Positions 9,803 to 20,175 of a stretch of 64,000 bases of DNA are shown one piece after another. The notes under the pieces are model-generated. The model was not told the origin of the DNA. It worked only from the letters and a program-made list of their open reading frames with translations, and searched no databases. The DNA comes from Anticarsia gemmatalis (taxonomy: Eukaryota > Arthropoda > Insecta > Lepidoptera > Erebidae), in the NCBI RefSeq assembly GCF_050436995.1, contig NC_134775.1:7851124-7915123 (forward strand), in the 5' to 3' direction. Every line of letters begins with the position of its first letter. Positions within the stretch are counted from its first letter, which is position 1. Made by a program: the position numbers and the translations under genes.

Positions 9803-12800
9803 GTAGTACAGCTTAGTTCTATTCTTATGTACTAAATCAATCTTATTTTTTAACTTAACTCTAACATTTGGTGACTCATCACTAATAACTTCGAAAGGGC
9901 CATCATATATACAATCTAACTTACTGCCCGTTCCGTTCCTTACCAATATGAGATCACCTTTCTTATAAACAATAGGATTTATATTCTTATCATAACAGTA
10001 TTTTCTAGATATCTTACTAGCTATCAAATTATTTTTAGCATCAGCTTGAGCTCTTTGTAACCTGTATTTAAATTGTAAAGGGTAGTTATCAAAATTATAT
10101 AAAGGTTCTATACTTCCACCTTGCAAATTACTTGGCAATTTACATAATTTTCCAAAAACTAGCTCATACGGTGTATACTTAGTTATGGTATTAACTGTTG
10201 TGTTGTATGAGAAACACCAGAATGGTAACCAAGCACTCCATGAAGATGTACTGTTGTTAGTTTGAATTCTTAAGTAAGCGCCTAAAGTTTTATGGACATT
10301 TTCCAATGAACCAATACTTTCATGATGATATGCCGTAGATTGTAATTTAGTGATGCCTAAAATATCACATAATTCTACCATTACTCTAGAAATAAATTCG
10401 GTACCCCTATCTGTCGCTATTGCTTTAGGTATTCCGTACCTTAAAATAAAATTTTCTGCTAACGCTCTTGCTACCTCATTTGCAGACTTGTTTTTTAAAG
10501 GATAAGCCTCTACAAACTTGGTAAGCTCACATTGCACAGTCAATATGTAAACATTTCCATTGTCATCTTTATCAAACGGTCCTACCAAATCTAAATAAAT
10601 CTTTTCAAAGGACGAAGATGCAGTAGATGTTATTGTCATCGGTTCTTTCGTATTTTTGTAATACTTTTGCGTCTGACACTTATCACATTTACGAACGTAT
10701 TCAGTCACATCCTTCTCAATAGATGGCCAATAGTAATACTTTTTTATATTATTCACCATCCTACGTATTCCTGCATGACCACTTGTGGGCAAAATATGGA
10801 AATCATTCAATATAATCTTTTTTTCATCCCTTCCTTCTATCTTGCGTACATTCGCTACTACACAAACTTTAAAATCTCCACAAATTGAATCATTATTCTC
10901 CTCTATATACTGTGCCAATTCTTTTATAAGTTGCATATTATAACAATATTTCAAAATAAACACTTCTTTTAGGCCTTTCTCTATACAAAAACTAACTATG
11001 TCTTTCGATAACTCGTCTCGCGATGAAACCGATAAAGATTCATAGTTTATATAAATACTCGAGTTTTCTGGCACATACATTAATACATTGCGCGACTTAG
11101 AAAATATTTTTGTACAATCCTTGCTACGTAACAATTTTTCCCACGTCTTCGAACAAATTTGAACTAGTTCAGTGTCATGTCCTTGTTTCTTAAGAACTTC
11201 TACAATCCTAGGGTGATCAGTCCTAACAATCGCAGAATCTTTATCACGAATATCCGGGGTTTGTACACTCTTATATTGAGCTCTAGTCATCACATTTATA
11301 GTCTTTTCTCGCATTGTTTTTAAATCATTACTAGAAATGACAATCCTAGATAATGCATCTGCCAACACATTTTCCTTCCCCCTCACATATTCTACCTCAA
11401 AGTCGTACTCTTCTAAGCTAAGACGAAATTTAGTTAACCTACTCGATGGATCTGTCATACTAAACAAGTATAAAAGTGGGCGATGATCCGTTTTTACAAC
11501 GAATTTCCTACCGTATAAATATGGTCTGAAGTACTTAATTGACCAAACTATAGCTAATAACTCCTTCTCTATTATCGGATAATTTAATTCGCTTTTCCCT
11601 AAAGATCTACTAGCATATGCTATAGGTTTTCCGTTACTATTACACAAAACACTACCTATTGCAAACCCTGAACTATCAGTCTGTAAAGTAAAAGTGTTGT
11701 TATCCGAAAAATCTGGAAAATCTAAAACTGGTGGGTTCATTAACGCCTCTTTGAGTAATAAAAATGACTTTTCGCATACATCGTTCCAATCGAACACAAC
11801 ATTTCTCCTGCATAATTTATTCATTGGAATAACAATACTCGCAAAGTTGGGTATGAATTTCCTATAGTAATTAGCAAACGCCACGAAACGCTTTAATTCG
11901 TCACCCGTACATGGACGCGGATAATTTTTCATAACTGCTACTTTCTCTGGATCCGGTAAAATACCTTCTGACGAAATAACATGCCCCAAGTAAAGTATCT
12001 GCCTCTTTAGAAATTCGCATTTAGATGGGTTTAACTTAAGGTTTACTTTTCTTAAACGCGAAAATACAGAAATTAGGTTACGGTTATGCATATCCAAATT
12101 TCGGCCAAATATAATCAAATCATCCAAATATATCAAGCATTTATCATAATTCAGTCCTGACATGGCTATGGTCATCATTCGACTAAAAGAACTCGGGCTT
12201 ATCTTCAGTCCCATCGGTAATCTACACATTTGGTACTGTCCCTTGTCTGTAGTGAACGCTGTACACTTTCTACTGCTTTTCTGAAGTGTACATTGATAGT
12301 ACGATTGTGATAGGTCGCAATGACTAAACAGCATAGCCCCTGACAACGAGTCCAAAATTTCGTTAATATTGGGCAATGGAAACTTATCATCTTGAATCTT
12401 TTCATTCAACTGCCTATAGTCTACTACTACCCGCCATTTTTTCTCACCGTTTTTCCCTGCCTTCTTCGGAACAATTAAAACAGGACTAGACCATTCACTA
12501 ACCGTTTCCTCAATGATATTATTATTTAACATTTCCTGAATCTGCCTATCAACCTCTCTTTTCTGTGCATAGGGTATCCTATACTGCTTCCTGTAAACCG
12601 GTGTGCAATTCTCCTTCAATCTAATTGACTGGTTATATATATTTGTGACAGTCAATTTGTCCCCGGGTAAATGAAAAATATCAGAATATTTTGCACATAT
12701 TTGCTCAATCGACAACCGTTCCTCGGGGTTTAAATAATCTAATTTAAGCAAAGAAAATACTTCCTTAACGCGTTCTACATCTATTTCTGGCTCACTAAAG

Positions 12801-13135
12801 AAACAATAGTCATAATCGCTTAAAGGATGCACCTCTATATTCGACATAGAACAGACAACTTCTTCGGAAGTTGTATTCATTATTCTAACGGGTATAACCC
12901 CATCTCTAGGTTTGGCAATTACACTAGCTAAAAACACGCCTTTGCATAACTCTTTCCTCATCACTACACACTCCTCGGTTCTGTTGACCGGAAAATATTT
13001 TACCATCTCGCATCGCGGAGAAATAGTTAAAGAATAATCATAATACTTAAGTGGCATTGAAATAGTACTTCCAGTACATTCTTTGAGAGACAACTCGTTC
13101 TCCGAAAAATCTATAACACCTTTATACTTTTGCAA
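9797..13135 (-). CDS. Ty3/gypsy pol: reverse transcriptase, RNase H, integrase
   Basis: An open frame of about 1112 codons with no internal stop. In order it has reverse transcriptase with WRVVVDYRQLNEK, FSHCDLSQSYYQ, LPMGLKISPSSF and the catalytic LIYLDDLIIF; RNase H with LQTDSSGFAIGSVL, IEKELLAIVW, TDHRPLLYLF and ENVLADALSR; and integrase with an HHCC finger (HASGHAGIRRM-like H-H, then CDKCQTQK), core DLVGP, then ATDRGTEF and ESIGSLENVHKTLG supplying D, D and E, and a basic C-terminus. No chromodomain or envelope gene follows. The start overlaps the end of the protease frame at a run of seven T (coding strand) near 13134-13140. The 'start' codon there is not an ATG, so pol is probably expressed by frame change from protease rather than from its own start. 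Confidence 0.93.
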
Positions 13136-13463
13136 AAAAATCCTGACCTAATAAACCTACAGATTTGCATGGCAAAGTGGCAAAAACATAAAATTTATGT
13201 GTAAATGAGTACTGTTTGTACCTTAACTGTAAGTAAATATAACCTAATGCCTGTAAACTACCTCCTACACCATTAATTACCATTTTTTCCTTAATTATCT
13301 TATGACATAAAGAATTTAACTGTAAGAAATCATTTTTAATAGCTGATATCGACGCACCCGTGTCGACTAACCATTCCGTATCTACATTATTTACTAAAAA
13401 ATTAACCCAATTTATACTATTACAAGCTAAAATATGCTTAGACACGAAAAAACTGACCTGCAC
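13122..13463 (-). CDS. Retrotransposon aspartic protease
   Basis: About 110 codons holding WLVDTGASISAI (the active-site DTGA) and the second protease block VGLLGQDFF near the end. It is the retropepsin that processes Gag and Pol. The frame lies +1 relative to gag (overlap near 13438-13463) and pol lies +1 relative to it. The gag/protease junction contains a T-run followed by CGTG, where a frame change could occur. No ATG is needed, because a stop closes the frame just upstream. Confidence 0.85.
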   Translation of the reverse strand: MQVSFFVSKHILACNSINWVNFLVNNVDTEWLVDTGASISAIKNDFLQLNSLCHKIIKEKMVINGVGGSLQALGYIYLQLRYKQYSFTHKFYVFATLPCKSVGLLGQDFFAKV

Positions 13464-14600
13464 TTACATGTTCGGCATTGCCGCATTGTGCACTTGACAT
13501 TGAATTATTTTCACCTGACGTATGCCCCATTTGCTCAATGCATGCTATATGCCGTCGGTTTTGCTGACTAAGCCGGCCGCGATAATTATTATGTCTTACA
13601 TCACGACCGCGCGTATTGTTATTATAAAACCCTACGTGCTTATTATCTTGCCTATGGAACGTGCGCGCTGGCGATCGCGTTCTTTGGACAAAATTATCCC
13701 GTATCTTATGCGAAACGTGTGAATATCCACGACTTCCGCTTTTACCAAAACATGGTTTAGATTTGAATTGACGTTGGAATGTGTTAATTTGTCCTACTAA
13801 CGTACACCTTTCGTCTTCCGCTACCCTAATCGCGTCTTTCAACGATGTTAAATTCCGAGCCGTAATAATTGTACCTAATCGGTGATCGCGAAGACCATCT
13901 GCGAATTTTTTAATAGCATATTTCTCGTTCAAGGGATGTAGTATTTTGTATGCATCTTGATTCTCCCCTGCTTGAGAAATCGTCAAATCAGTCATTAATT
14001 TTTCAATTTCGGCACCGTAACTGGAAATTGACCTATCGCACTGCCTAACACGAGCGAGTTTCGCTTGAATCGCTACGTCGGACTTCACAGTTAACAAATG
14101 TTTCTTCATATCAGACAAAAGACTCTCAACCGATACGTAATTTGAACACAAACGCATTTTAGCTGCGGCTGATAACCTAGTGCTCAGAACAAACTTAATC
14201 AAAAGTACCCTATCGCTATCTTTCAGCATGGAACTATATAATTCAATAGCATCTATTAAGTCTTGGGTCATTTGTTCATCTCCATTCATTTTTGGGAGGA
14301 GGCTAACCGCAGTTTTCAAGGAGAAGTTCTCGGACTCCATTTTGGCGTCTAATGTACTTCTATGTTCAAATTTAATTGTGTTCTGATAGATATCTTCTAT
14401 TTTATGTATCAATTGCGTTAGTTCTTCGGAAAATTTATCTACATTCGAAATAACAATTTTAAATTTGTTATAAAGAGCTCGCACTTCGTTAATCTTACAC
14501 TCAAAATTTTTACCTTGCCTTCTAGTTGGGCCTAACTTAACTATATACTCTCTCAATAACTTAATTTGTATGAATATTGACGTTAACTCTATTTCCATTG
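13438..14600 (-). CDS. Retrotransposon Gag
   Basis: The best start is the ATG of MEIELTSIFIQIK. An upstream in-frame extension to 14631 is possible. The N-terminal 100 residues are helical. The middle resembles the capsid region of Ty3/gypsy Gag (MNGDEQMTQDLIDAIELYSS; KFADGLRDHRLGTII). The C-terminus is strongly basic and Arg/Gly/Asn-rich (YNNNTRGRDVRHNNYRGR). There is no clear CCHC knuckle, so RNA binding probably relies on the basic tail. It ends overlapping the protease frame. Confidence 0.85.
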
Positions 14601-14729
14601 AACTAATTTTATAAAATACGTATACCGACAATCAATGAAAGAAACAAAGAGAAAAATAATAACTAAAATCCTTAAACATTTAAGCAACTGCACTTACTAA
14701 TCACTTCTTGGCTTTGACTGGCATCTTCT

Positions 14730-14966
14730 TCAGGCTTGTACTGCGCGGGCAACTTCTCTCCGATTGATCTCCTGCTGGATCCAACTGCTGTGGCATCTCT
14801 TGTAAAAGTACGCCCCCAGGCCTACCACGACGACTCCGAAACAGACGGCGATAAATAACAACGTCGTGTGCACCTGTGACATTTGCTGGCTCACAGACGC
14901 TCCGTTTGATCCTCCAGAAGCCGTTTGGGCGATGATCACCTCTTCCTTTGAAGATGATCCTCCCAT
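14730..14966 (-). CDS. Small membrane protein with N-myristoylation-type start, inside the LTR element
   Basis: The first ATG in this frame gives MGGSSSKEEVIIAQTASGG, about 78 codons. MGxxxS is a canonical N-myristoylation signal. A single strong hydrophobic segment follows (TTLLFIAVCFGVVVVGLGAY), then a basic stretch (YKRCHSSWIQQEINRRE). The frame is open upstream to 14993, but only with a GTG. It lies between the 5' LTR and gag, where gypsy elements usually have only leader. A membrane-anchoring or particle-trafficking role is inference. Confidence 0.65.
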   Translation of the reverse strand: MGGSSSKEEVIIAQTASGGSNGASVSQQMSQVHTTLLFIAVCFGVVVVGLGAYFYKRCHSSWIQQEINRREVARAVQA

Positions 14967-15094
14967 AGTGGTAGACGAAATCCTCTTCTTCACTTACATG
15001 CCGATTGTTTGCCTGTTGGTTTCTTCATTGGTAGAGCGGGCGCGCAGCAGAGCTCGATCGGGTTACGCAGTCCCGTTCAGTGGCAGGGTCGCCA

Positions 15095-15277
15095 TGTGGT
15101 GTTGGGACGGGAAATGAAATACTGAACCGGTCATAAGATAGACTTCGAACTCAATGCCCTCCGTCTTTACATTTATTAAGTTTTATATGCTACAATGTAC
15201 GTGACATATTTCTTATATCTAACATCTTACATTATCTTAGCAACTACGTGATGTACGTGACTACACGCCACACTACA
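15095..15277 (-). repeat. 5' LTR of the gypsy-like element
   Basis: This 183-bp terminal repeat matches 9516-9698. Next to it at 15094 and below is the primer-binding site, TGGCGACCCTGCC on the minus strand. Confidence 0.92.
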
Positions 15278-16620
15278 GCCGCGAGGCGTTGCACCGCCAC
15301 CCTCAGGTCTACCCGGGTCACCGGGGGGATTTCCTCCTCCTCCTCTTCCGTCGTCGTCGTCGGCGTCTCGCCCGGCGGAGCCATGGGCGGCGGGATGTGT
15401 GCCGCCCTGAGAGGAAACAGAGCGGACACCACGTTCTCGACCACCTGGGGCTGGAGACTTTGCGTAAGTGGGGGGGCCCAGGGGCGAAGTTTGCCCCTGA
15501 CCCAGCGATACGGGCGCCCCCATGGATCAGTATCCAGCGTCTCCAGAAGAGTTCCCCAGGCGGCGGTTTTGGCCCTGCTGATTTCAGTTGACAGGGCCTT
15601 CTTCGCCGCTCTGTACCTCTCGTACAGCTCCGCCTCTTGCGACTCCGCGTCTGGGGGTCGGCGACGCCTCCTGCGGAGGCGTTGGTAGCGGCGGCGTGCC
15701 GCAGTACAATTGTTGCGCAACTGCGCGATTTCCGCCGACCACCAATATACCCTCCGCCGTCCGGGACAGAACCGGACGCGGGGCATCGCAATATCGCAGA
15801 CGCGGGTCATGTCTGCCCGGAGCCTGTCCGCTTCCGCCTCCACGTCGACGGGTCGATCTTCTGACGCCTGTGAAATCCAGGCGTCGACGATGGAGGCATC
15901 GACTAGCGCCTCCTTGTCGAGGCGTTTCAGGGACCAGCGCGGTCCGACTTCGACCGGGGCATCCTGGTTAGGCAAGGCCCTCGAGGTAACCGGGGAGATG
16001 CTGAACCGAATGTATCTGTGGTCAGATAAGGTCTCAACCCCCTCGAGGACTCTCCAGGACTGGACACGGGGCGCAAGTGCGGGGGTGGCAAAAGTAAGGT
16101 CCACTATGGACCCACCCCGCTGGCGCACGCACGTGTCCACGGCACCCCGGTTCAAGACAACAAGGCCCGTGGCCGCCAACCAATCTTCGACTTCCTCGCC
16201 CCGCGCGTCCGTAGAGGGGGAACCCCAAGCCGTGGATTTGGCATTGAAGTCCCCCAGGACCAAGGCGGTGCGAGACCTATCACGGCCGACCACGGTGCCG
16301 ATCCGCGCGAGAAACGCCTCGAATTCGGCCAGGCTCCGGTTTGGCGAGAAATATATGCCGACGACGACTATGTCTCCCCATTTGACCGCCACATAACCAT
16401 GGCCCCTCGCTGTGGGTACGAGGGGCGGAACTCCGACGGCGGCCGGGGAGACTACGGCTACCAAGCCGTCTAAATCACCCGCCCAGTCATCCCTGGGCGG
16501 AGCAAAGTACGGCTCTGCCGCCACTGCCAACTTTATTGACCACTGTGCCAGGCTTTGGGAGAAGAGATCCTGGGCCCTCGCACAGTGGTTCAAGTTTGTT
16601 TGGAGGAGATGGAGAGCCAT
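15278..16620 (-). CDS. LINE-B ORF2, endonuclease part
   Basis: ORF2 starts at MALHLLQTNLNHC, an apurinic-like endonuclease signature of the R1 clade. Endonuclease motifs follow: AAEPYF, VGIYFSPNRSLAEFEAFL, VLGDFNAKSTAWGS, and VETLSDHRYIRF (catalytic D and H). After a basic helical linker (RYRAAKKALSTEISRAKTAA) the frame reaches the LTR insertion and continues at 9511. Its ATG overlaps the ORF1 stop as TAATG (16618-16622), an arrangement shown in the silkworm LINE SART1 to give termination-reinitiation. The endonuclease nicks the target DNA. Confidence 0.9.
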
Positions 16621-18977
16621 TACTGTTGGGTCTCCATCTCCACCACGTCTGCCGGCACTTCGGCGGCGTCAGAAGCCGCGGGCCGGTCTGCCGACTGCGA
16701 AGCGGCCTTAGCCTTCTTCACAGTCTTCTTCTTCTTCTTTTTATTACTGGGGTTCTTGGAGTTTTCCCCCTGACTCTGCTTTCGACCTTTTGGTGGGGCG
16801 CAGGCTTTGCTCCCCACCACGTGCGCCGCCGGCTTGCCTGCCGCGGCGCAAACGGCACAGTTCGGTGCTTCCGAGCACGACCGGGCAATGTGGCCCGGCT
16901 TGCCGCACCGGAAGCACGTGCCGCTCCTGTCTACTTCAGATGTGCACCGCGCTCAGACGTGGCCGCCTTCTAGACAGCGGTAGCAACGACGCTCGCGTGG
17001 GGGGAGGAGTTCCACCCGCGCCGACACCCAACCGATCAATAGGCGGCGGCCATCTACAATTTTCTTGGCCGCCGCGACTGGGCAGCAGGCCCAAATAGAA
17101 CCGCCGCCGTGAGGACCGAGGCGGATCTGGCCCAGCCGGACGGAGTCCGCTGGGCATTCGCCGGCCCTAGAGAGGGCGGCTTTTACTTCCTCCGGGGAGG
17201 CAGAGTCGTCCAGGCCCATAATCCGTAGTTCGGCAGTTTTGGTGGGCCTGGACACGCGGACGATGTCCTCCCCGAGGACCTCCCGCAATTTCAAGGCGAA
17301 GGCGTCCGCTTTTTCAGCTCCGGACGCTCCTGGGAGCTCAAACATGCGAGCTCCCGTGGCAGCGACCTTAAAACGGACGTCATTGGGGCCTATGCCTAGA
17401 TCGGCCAGATTAATTTTGGACTTTGCGTCCCCAATGACGTCTTTGTAGGTAGCGCCGTTCTTTGCTGCCTCCGGCTGCAGAGTTATGACAACTGCAGCCG
17501 ATTTTGGAGTCCGGAGCTTCGCCGCCTTCTTCTTGGACGCCTTCTTCTTCGAGTTTTTAGGCGCCTTTTCCTTGGGCGCCTTTGCCGCCTTTCCATTCTT
17601 TCCGACGAGCTGCCACTCGTTGGCAGTCGCCGGGATTGCGGGAGCTTCTTTCGCGGGCATGGCCGCCACTGCGCTGTACGACGGCTTGCTCTTTTTGCCC
17701 CCCTTTCCTTTTTTGGTCGAGGGAGCCGGTGGATTTGGCGCGATGGCGGGCTCTGCTGCCGGCGCTGTCGCCTTGCCCTTTCTGATGGCGGGGGTTGGTG
17801 CCGCCGTCGTCGTCGCTCTAGCGGCAGGCACAGGGGGTGTGCCTGCCGCTTTCTTATCCGCCGCTAGTGGCGGACGGATGCGAGGCTCCGGCGGAAGCCG
17901 GGCCTCTATGGCCCCAAATCGGGCGTCCACCATGAGGCGGAGGTCGGCGATGGCGGATTCCACCGACGGAGGCGCCTGCCCAGTTGTTACGGGCTGGGCG
18001 CCGGTGGTGGTGTGGATGTTCTCCACCACGGATTTCAGGGCCGCCATCTCCTTTTTGAGGTGGTCGACCTCCGCCTTTAGCCGACTGTTCTGAGCTTGGA
18101 GCGCCATGTTCTCATTGGTCGCGGACCGCCGACTTAGCTCCGACGCCGCCAGCCTGATGTTTCGAGCGGCGTCTTTTAGGGACTTAATAAAGGTCCCTTT
18201 AAGGTTCCCGGACTTGTCGGCGACCTCGACTACTGCCTCCAGGTTGTTCTGAATTGTGTCTGCCAATTGCTTGGCAGACTTCTCTTCGGGGTCGGAATCA
18301 GGCGCCCTTTTCGCCGGCGCCTTCTTTTTCTTCCGCGCCCCATCCGACTCCTCGGACTCGGGGCGCGGTCGACGTTTACGCCAAAGGCGTCCGCTCTCCG
18401 ACGGATGATTCCCGTCGGATAGTATAGACTCCTGAGCGATACGAGACCTAACGCTGGGGCTCCCAATGTGGATGGGGAGCCGCTCCAGCACAACAACGGG
18501 GGACAAGGGCCTAGAACCCCCTCCTCCAACCGACGAGGGGCGCGCAAAACTAGGCGTGCGCCGCCCCTCAACTGCAGCGCAGTCTGCACTGCCGGGCTTT
18601 TTGCCTCCAATCTCCTCTATTTTGGGATCTGACCCGGACCTGAGGAATCTTCCCCGTCCATCCCTTTTCTGTTGTAGGCCTTCCCTACCCACTTTATTGG
18701 TGCTACCCGTACTGTGAGCTACCGAAGTAGCTCCGACACCAGTGCCAATCGGTGTTGGCGATCTCCTCCCTCCTGCCTCATTAGACCCAGGACCTCCCGA
18801 GGCGCAGGACGGCCCATCGACAACCGAACTTTCCAGCCGGCTGTCGGAACGCATTTGTTGCCCCTCCCCAGAGTACGAGGGGGCTCTGCCCGCCGGAACG
18901 GCGGGGTCGGATTCTTCGGCAGCGGCGCTGCCGGTACCGACCTGGGGTACCTCAATGTTACAAGATGCGATACTCAT
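16620..18977 (-). CDS. LINE-B ORF1 (gag-like) with one in-frame stop
   Basis: A 785-codon frame. It has a Ser/Gly/Pro-rich head, a Lys/Arg-rich nuclear-localisation-like patch (ARKKKKAPAKRAP), a coiled coil (ENMALQAQNSRLKAEVDHLK), an Ala/Pro/Lys linker, a conserved core (TPKSAAVVITL … TAELRIMGLDDSASPEEV), and CCHC knuckles CYRCLEGGHV, CFRCGKPGHIARSC and CAVCAAAGKPAAH. An in-frame TGA at 16953-16955 lies right after the first knuckle; a CGA-to-TGA transition at a CpG would explain it. It would remove two knuckles and the TAATG coupling to ORF2, so this copy is probably inactive now. The protein binds element RNA. Confidence 0.85.
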
Positions 18978-19462
18978 AATGAATTCCTTTTTTTTAATTA
19001 GGGTTGGTCCCTACAAAAACCTTAAAAACTAAACTTAACCTAACACCCGCTAACGACCGAACCCCTGCCGGCCACGCACCGCCTCGGCACGGGCAACCTT
19101 ACGGTTAGGGTTATTTTTTATAGAGGTTTTCTTCCTCGCGACCGCTGTCTCCCCGACCTCCAACAGCGATCCCCGATCCTGACCCGAGAATTGAGCCAGG
19201 CTTACGGTTTGGGTCCGCCGAGAACAATACTCAACGGACACTCCCACCCCGGGCAGGACATGAAAGTCCGCCCCCCCATGGTTTTTTATAGAGGTTTTCC
19301 TTCCTCTCTCGCGCAGTGGCGCTCGCGCACCACCACACGGTGTGAAGGGACCTGGTTCTGAGCCTGAAGGCCTCAGAACGAAACGGTCCCTTCGGGTCTG
19401 TCTTGGCTTCGCTAATGCTACTGAGCCCCCTCACCACGACAAGGTGCAGACCCACGAGGGGG
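18978..19462 (-). promoter_or_regulatory. LINE-B 5' UTR with internal repeat
   Basis: This runs from the 14-bp TSD to the ORF1 ATG. A motif TTTTTTATAGAGGTTTTC followed by TTCCTC occurs twice (about 19110 and 19281), roughly 170 bp apart. Repeated 5' UTR units often carry the internal promoter of LINEs; that function is inference here. Confidence 0.6.
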
Positions 19463-19476
19463 AACCCGATGGACCT

Positions 19477-20173
19477 GGGCATAGAGTCCGTCCATTTCCG
19501 TCGGTCCGCCACCGGGGCTAGGATCATCGAGATCCCGGGCTCCCAAGGCCAAGAGAAGGCCTGCGCCCTGGCGGAGAAATTGAAGGCCGCCCTCGACGGG
19601 GTTGCGGTTATAGCGGTCCCCGTCAAGTGTGCGGACCTGAGACTGACGGGACTCGGGGACACGGCCACCGTGGGAAAGGTTGCCATCGCCGTGTCCCACG
19701 CCGGGGGTTGTCTTTTGGGCCAGGTGAAGGTCCACCCGATCATCCCGGGTCCCGACGGCATGGGCTCATGCATCGTGGAGTGCCCGGTGACGGCCGCCAA
19801 AGCCATTTCGGAAGCGGGAAGACTTCTCGTCGGCTGGACCTCCGCCTTGGTCCGATTGCTGGAGCAACGACCCCTGCGCTGCTATAGGTGCATGGCCGTA
19901 GGCCACACTAGGCCAACCTGCCCCTCCACCGTTGACCGAAGCAAAGTTTGCTACCGGTGCGGCGAGGAGGGTCACAAGACTGCGGCCTGCGAGTCTGCAG
20001 CGATGCGTTGCAGCGTCTGCGCTGCTGCCGGGAAGCCGGCCGGACACTTAATGGGGGGGAGATTCTGCTCTCCCCCCGTGGTAAAGGGTAGAACGGGCGT
20101 GGGGGCGTGGACCGCTCCCACCGCCACGACTCGACCAGCGGGAGTAACTCGGGAGGCTAGCATGTCCGAATAA
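19477..20173 (+). CDS. LINE-A ORF1, 3' part with three zinc knuckles
   Basis: This continues the frame cut at 7255. It has the conserved core (GARIIEIPGSQ, CADLRLTGLGD) and three CCHC-type knuckles: CYRCMAVGHTRPTC, CYRCGEEGHKTAAC and CSVCAAAGKPAGH. It ends REASMSE. The stop TAA at 20171-20173 is followed after two bases by the ORF2 ATG at 20176, unlike the TAATG overlap of LINE-B. The frame is open throughout. Confidence 0.85.
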
Positions 20174-20175
20174 CC

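Larger units (their letters stand above)
9516..15277 (-). mobile_element. Young Ty3/gypsy-like LTR retrotransposon
   Basis: Two 183-bp LTRs (9516-9698 and 15095-15277) begin TG and end CA. They differ at one visible base (a G/A difference near their middle). A 4-bp duplication GCCG flanks them (9512-9515, 15278-15281). In minus orientation a primer-binding site beginning TGGCGACCCTGCC follows the 5' LTR directly, compatible with a tRNA-Arg-type primer. A purine-rich tract AAGGGTGGTGG precedes the 3' LTR. The order is a small membrane protein ORF, gag, protease, pol. Confidence 0.9.
7256..19462 (-). mobile_element. LINE-B: full-length R1-clade LINE inserted in ORF1 of LINE-A
   Basis: A 14-bp duplication AACCCGATGGACCT lies at 7242-7255 and 19463-19476. 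The minus-strand element ends in a poly(A) tail seen as T-rich sequence at 7256-7292. Its order is 5' UTR (18978-19462), ORF1 (16620-18977), ORF2 (7690-16620, split by the LTR retrotransposon) and 3' UTR (7293-7689). ORF1 and ORF2 overlap as TAATG. Without the LTR element it is about 6.4 kb. Confidence 0.88.

Noticed and set aside
14967..14993. Longer form of the small membrane protein
   Set aside because: The extension begins with GTG, and an upstream ATG in another frame stops soon after; the MGG start is more plausible.
17485..18093. 202-codon plus-strand frame over LINE-B ORF1, and similar frames over both R1 LINEs
   Set aside because: Antisense or shifted shadows of high-GC coding sequence, with low-complexity composition.
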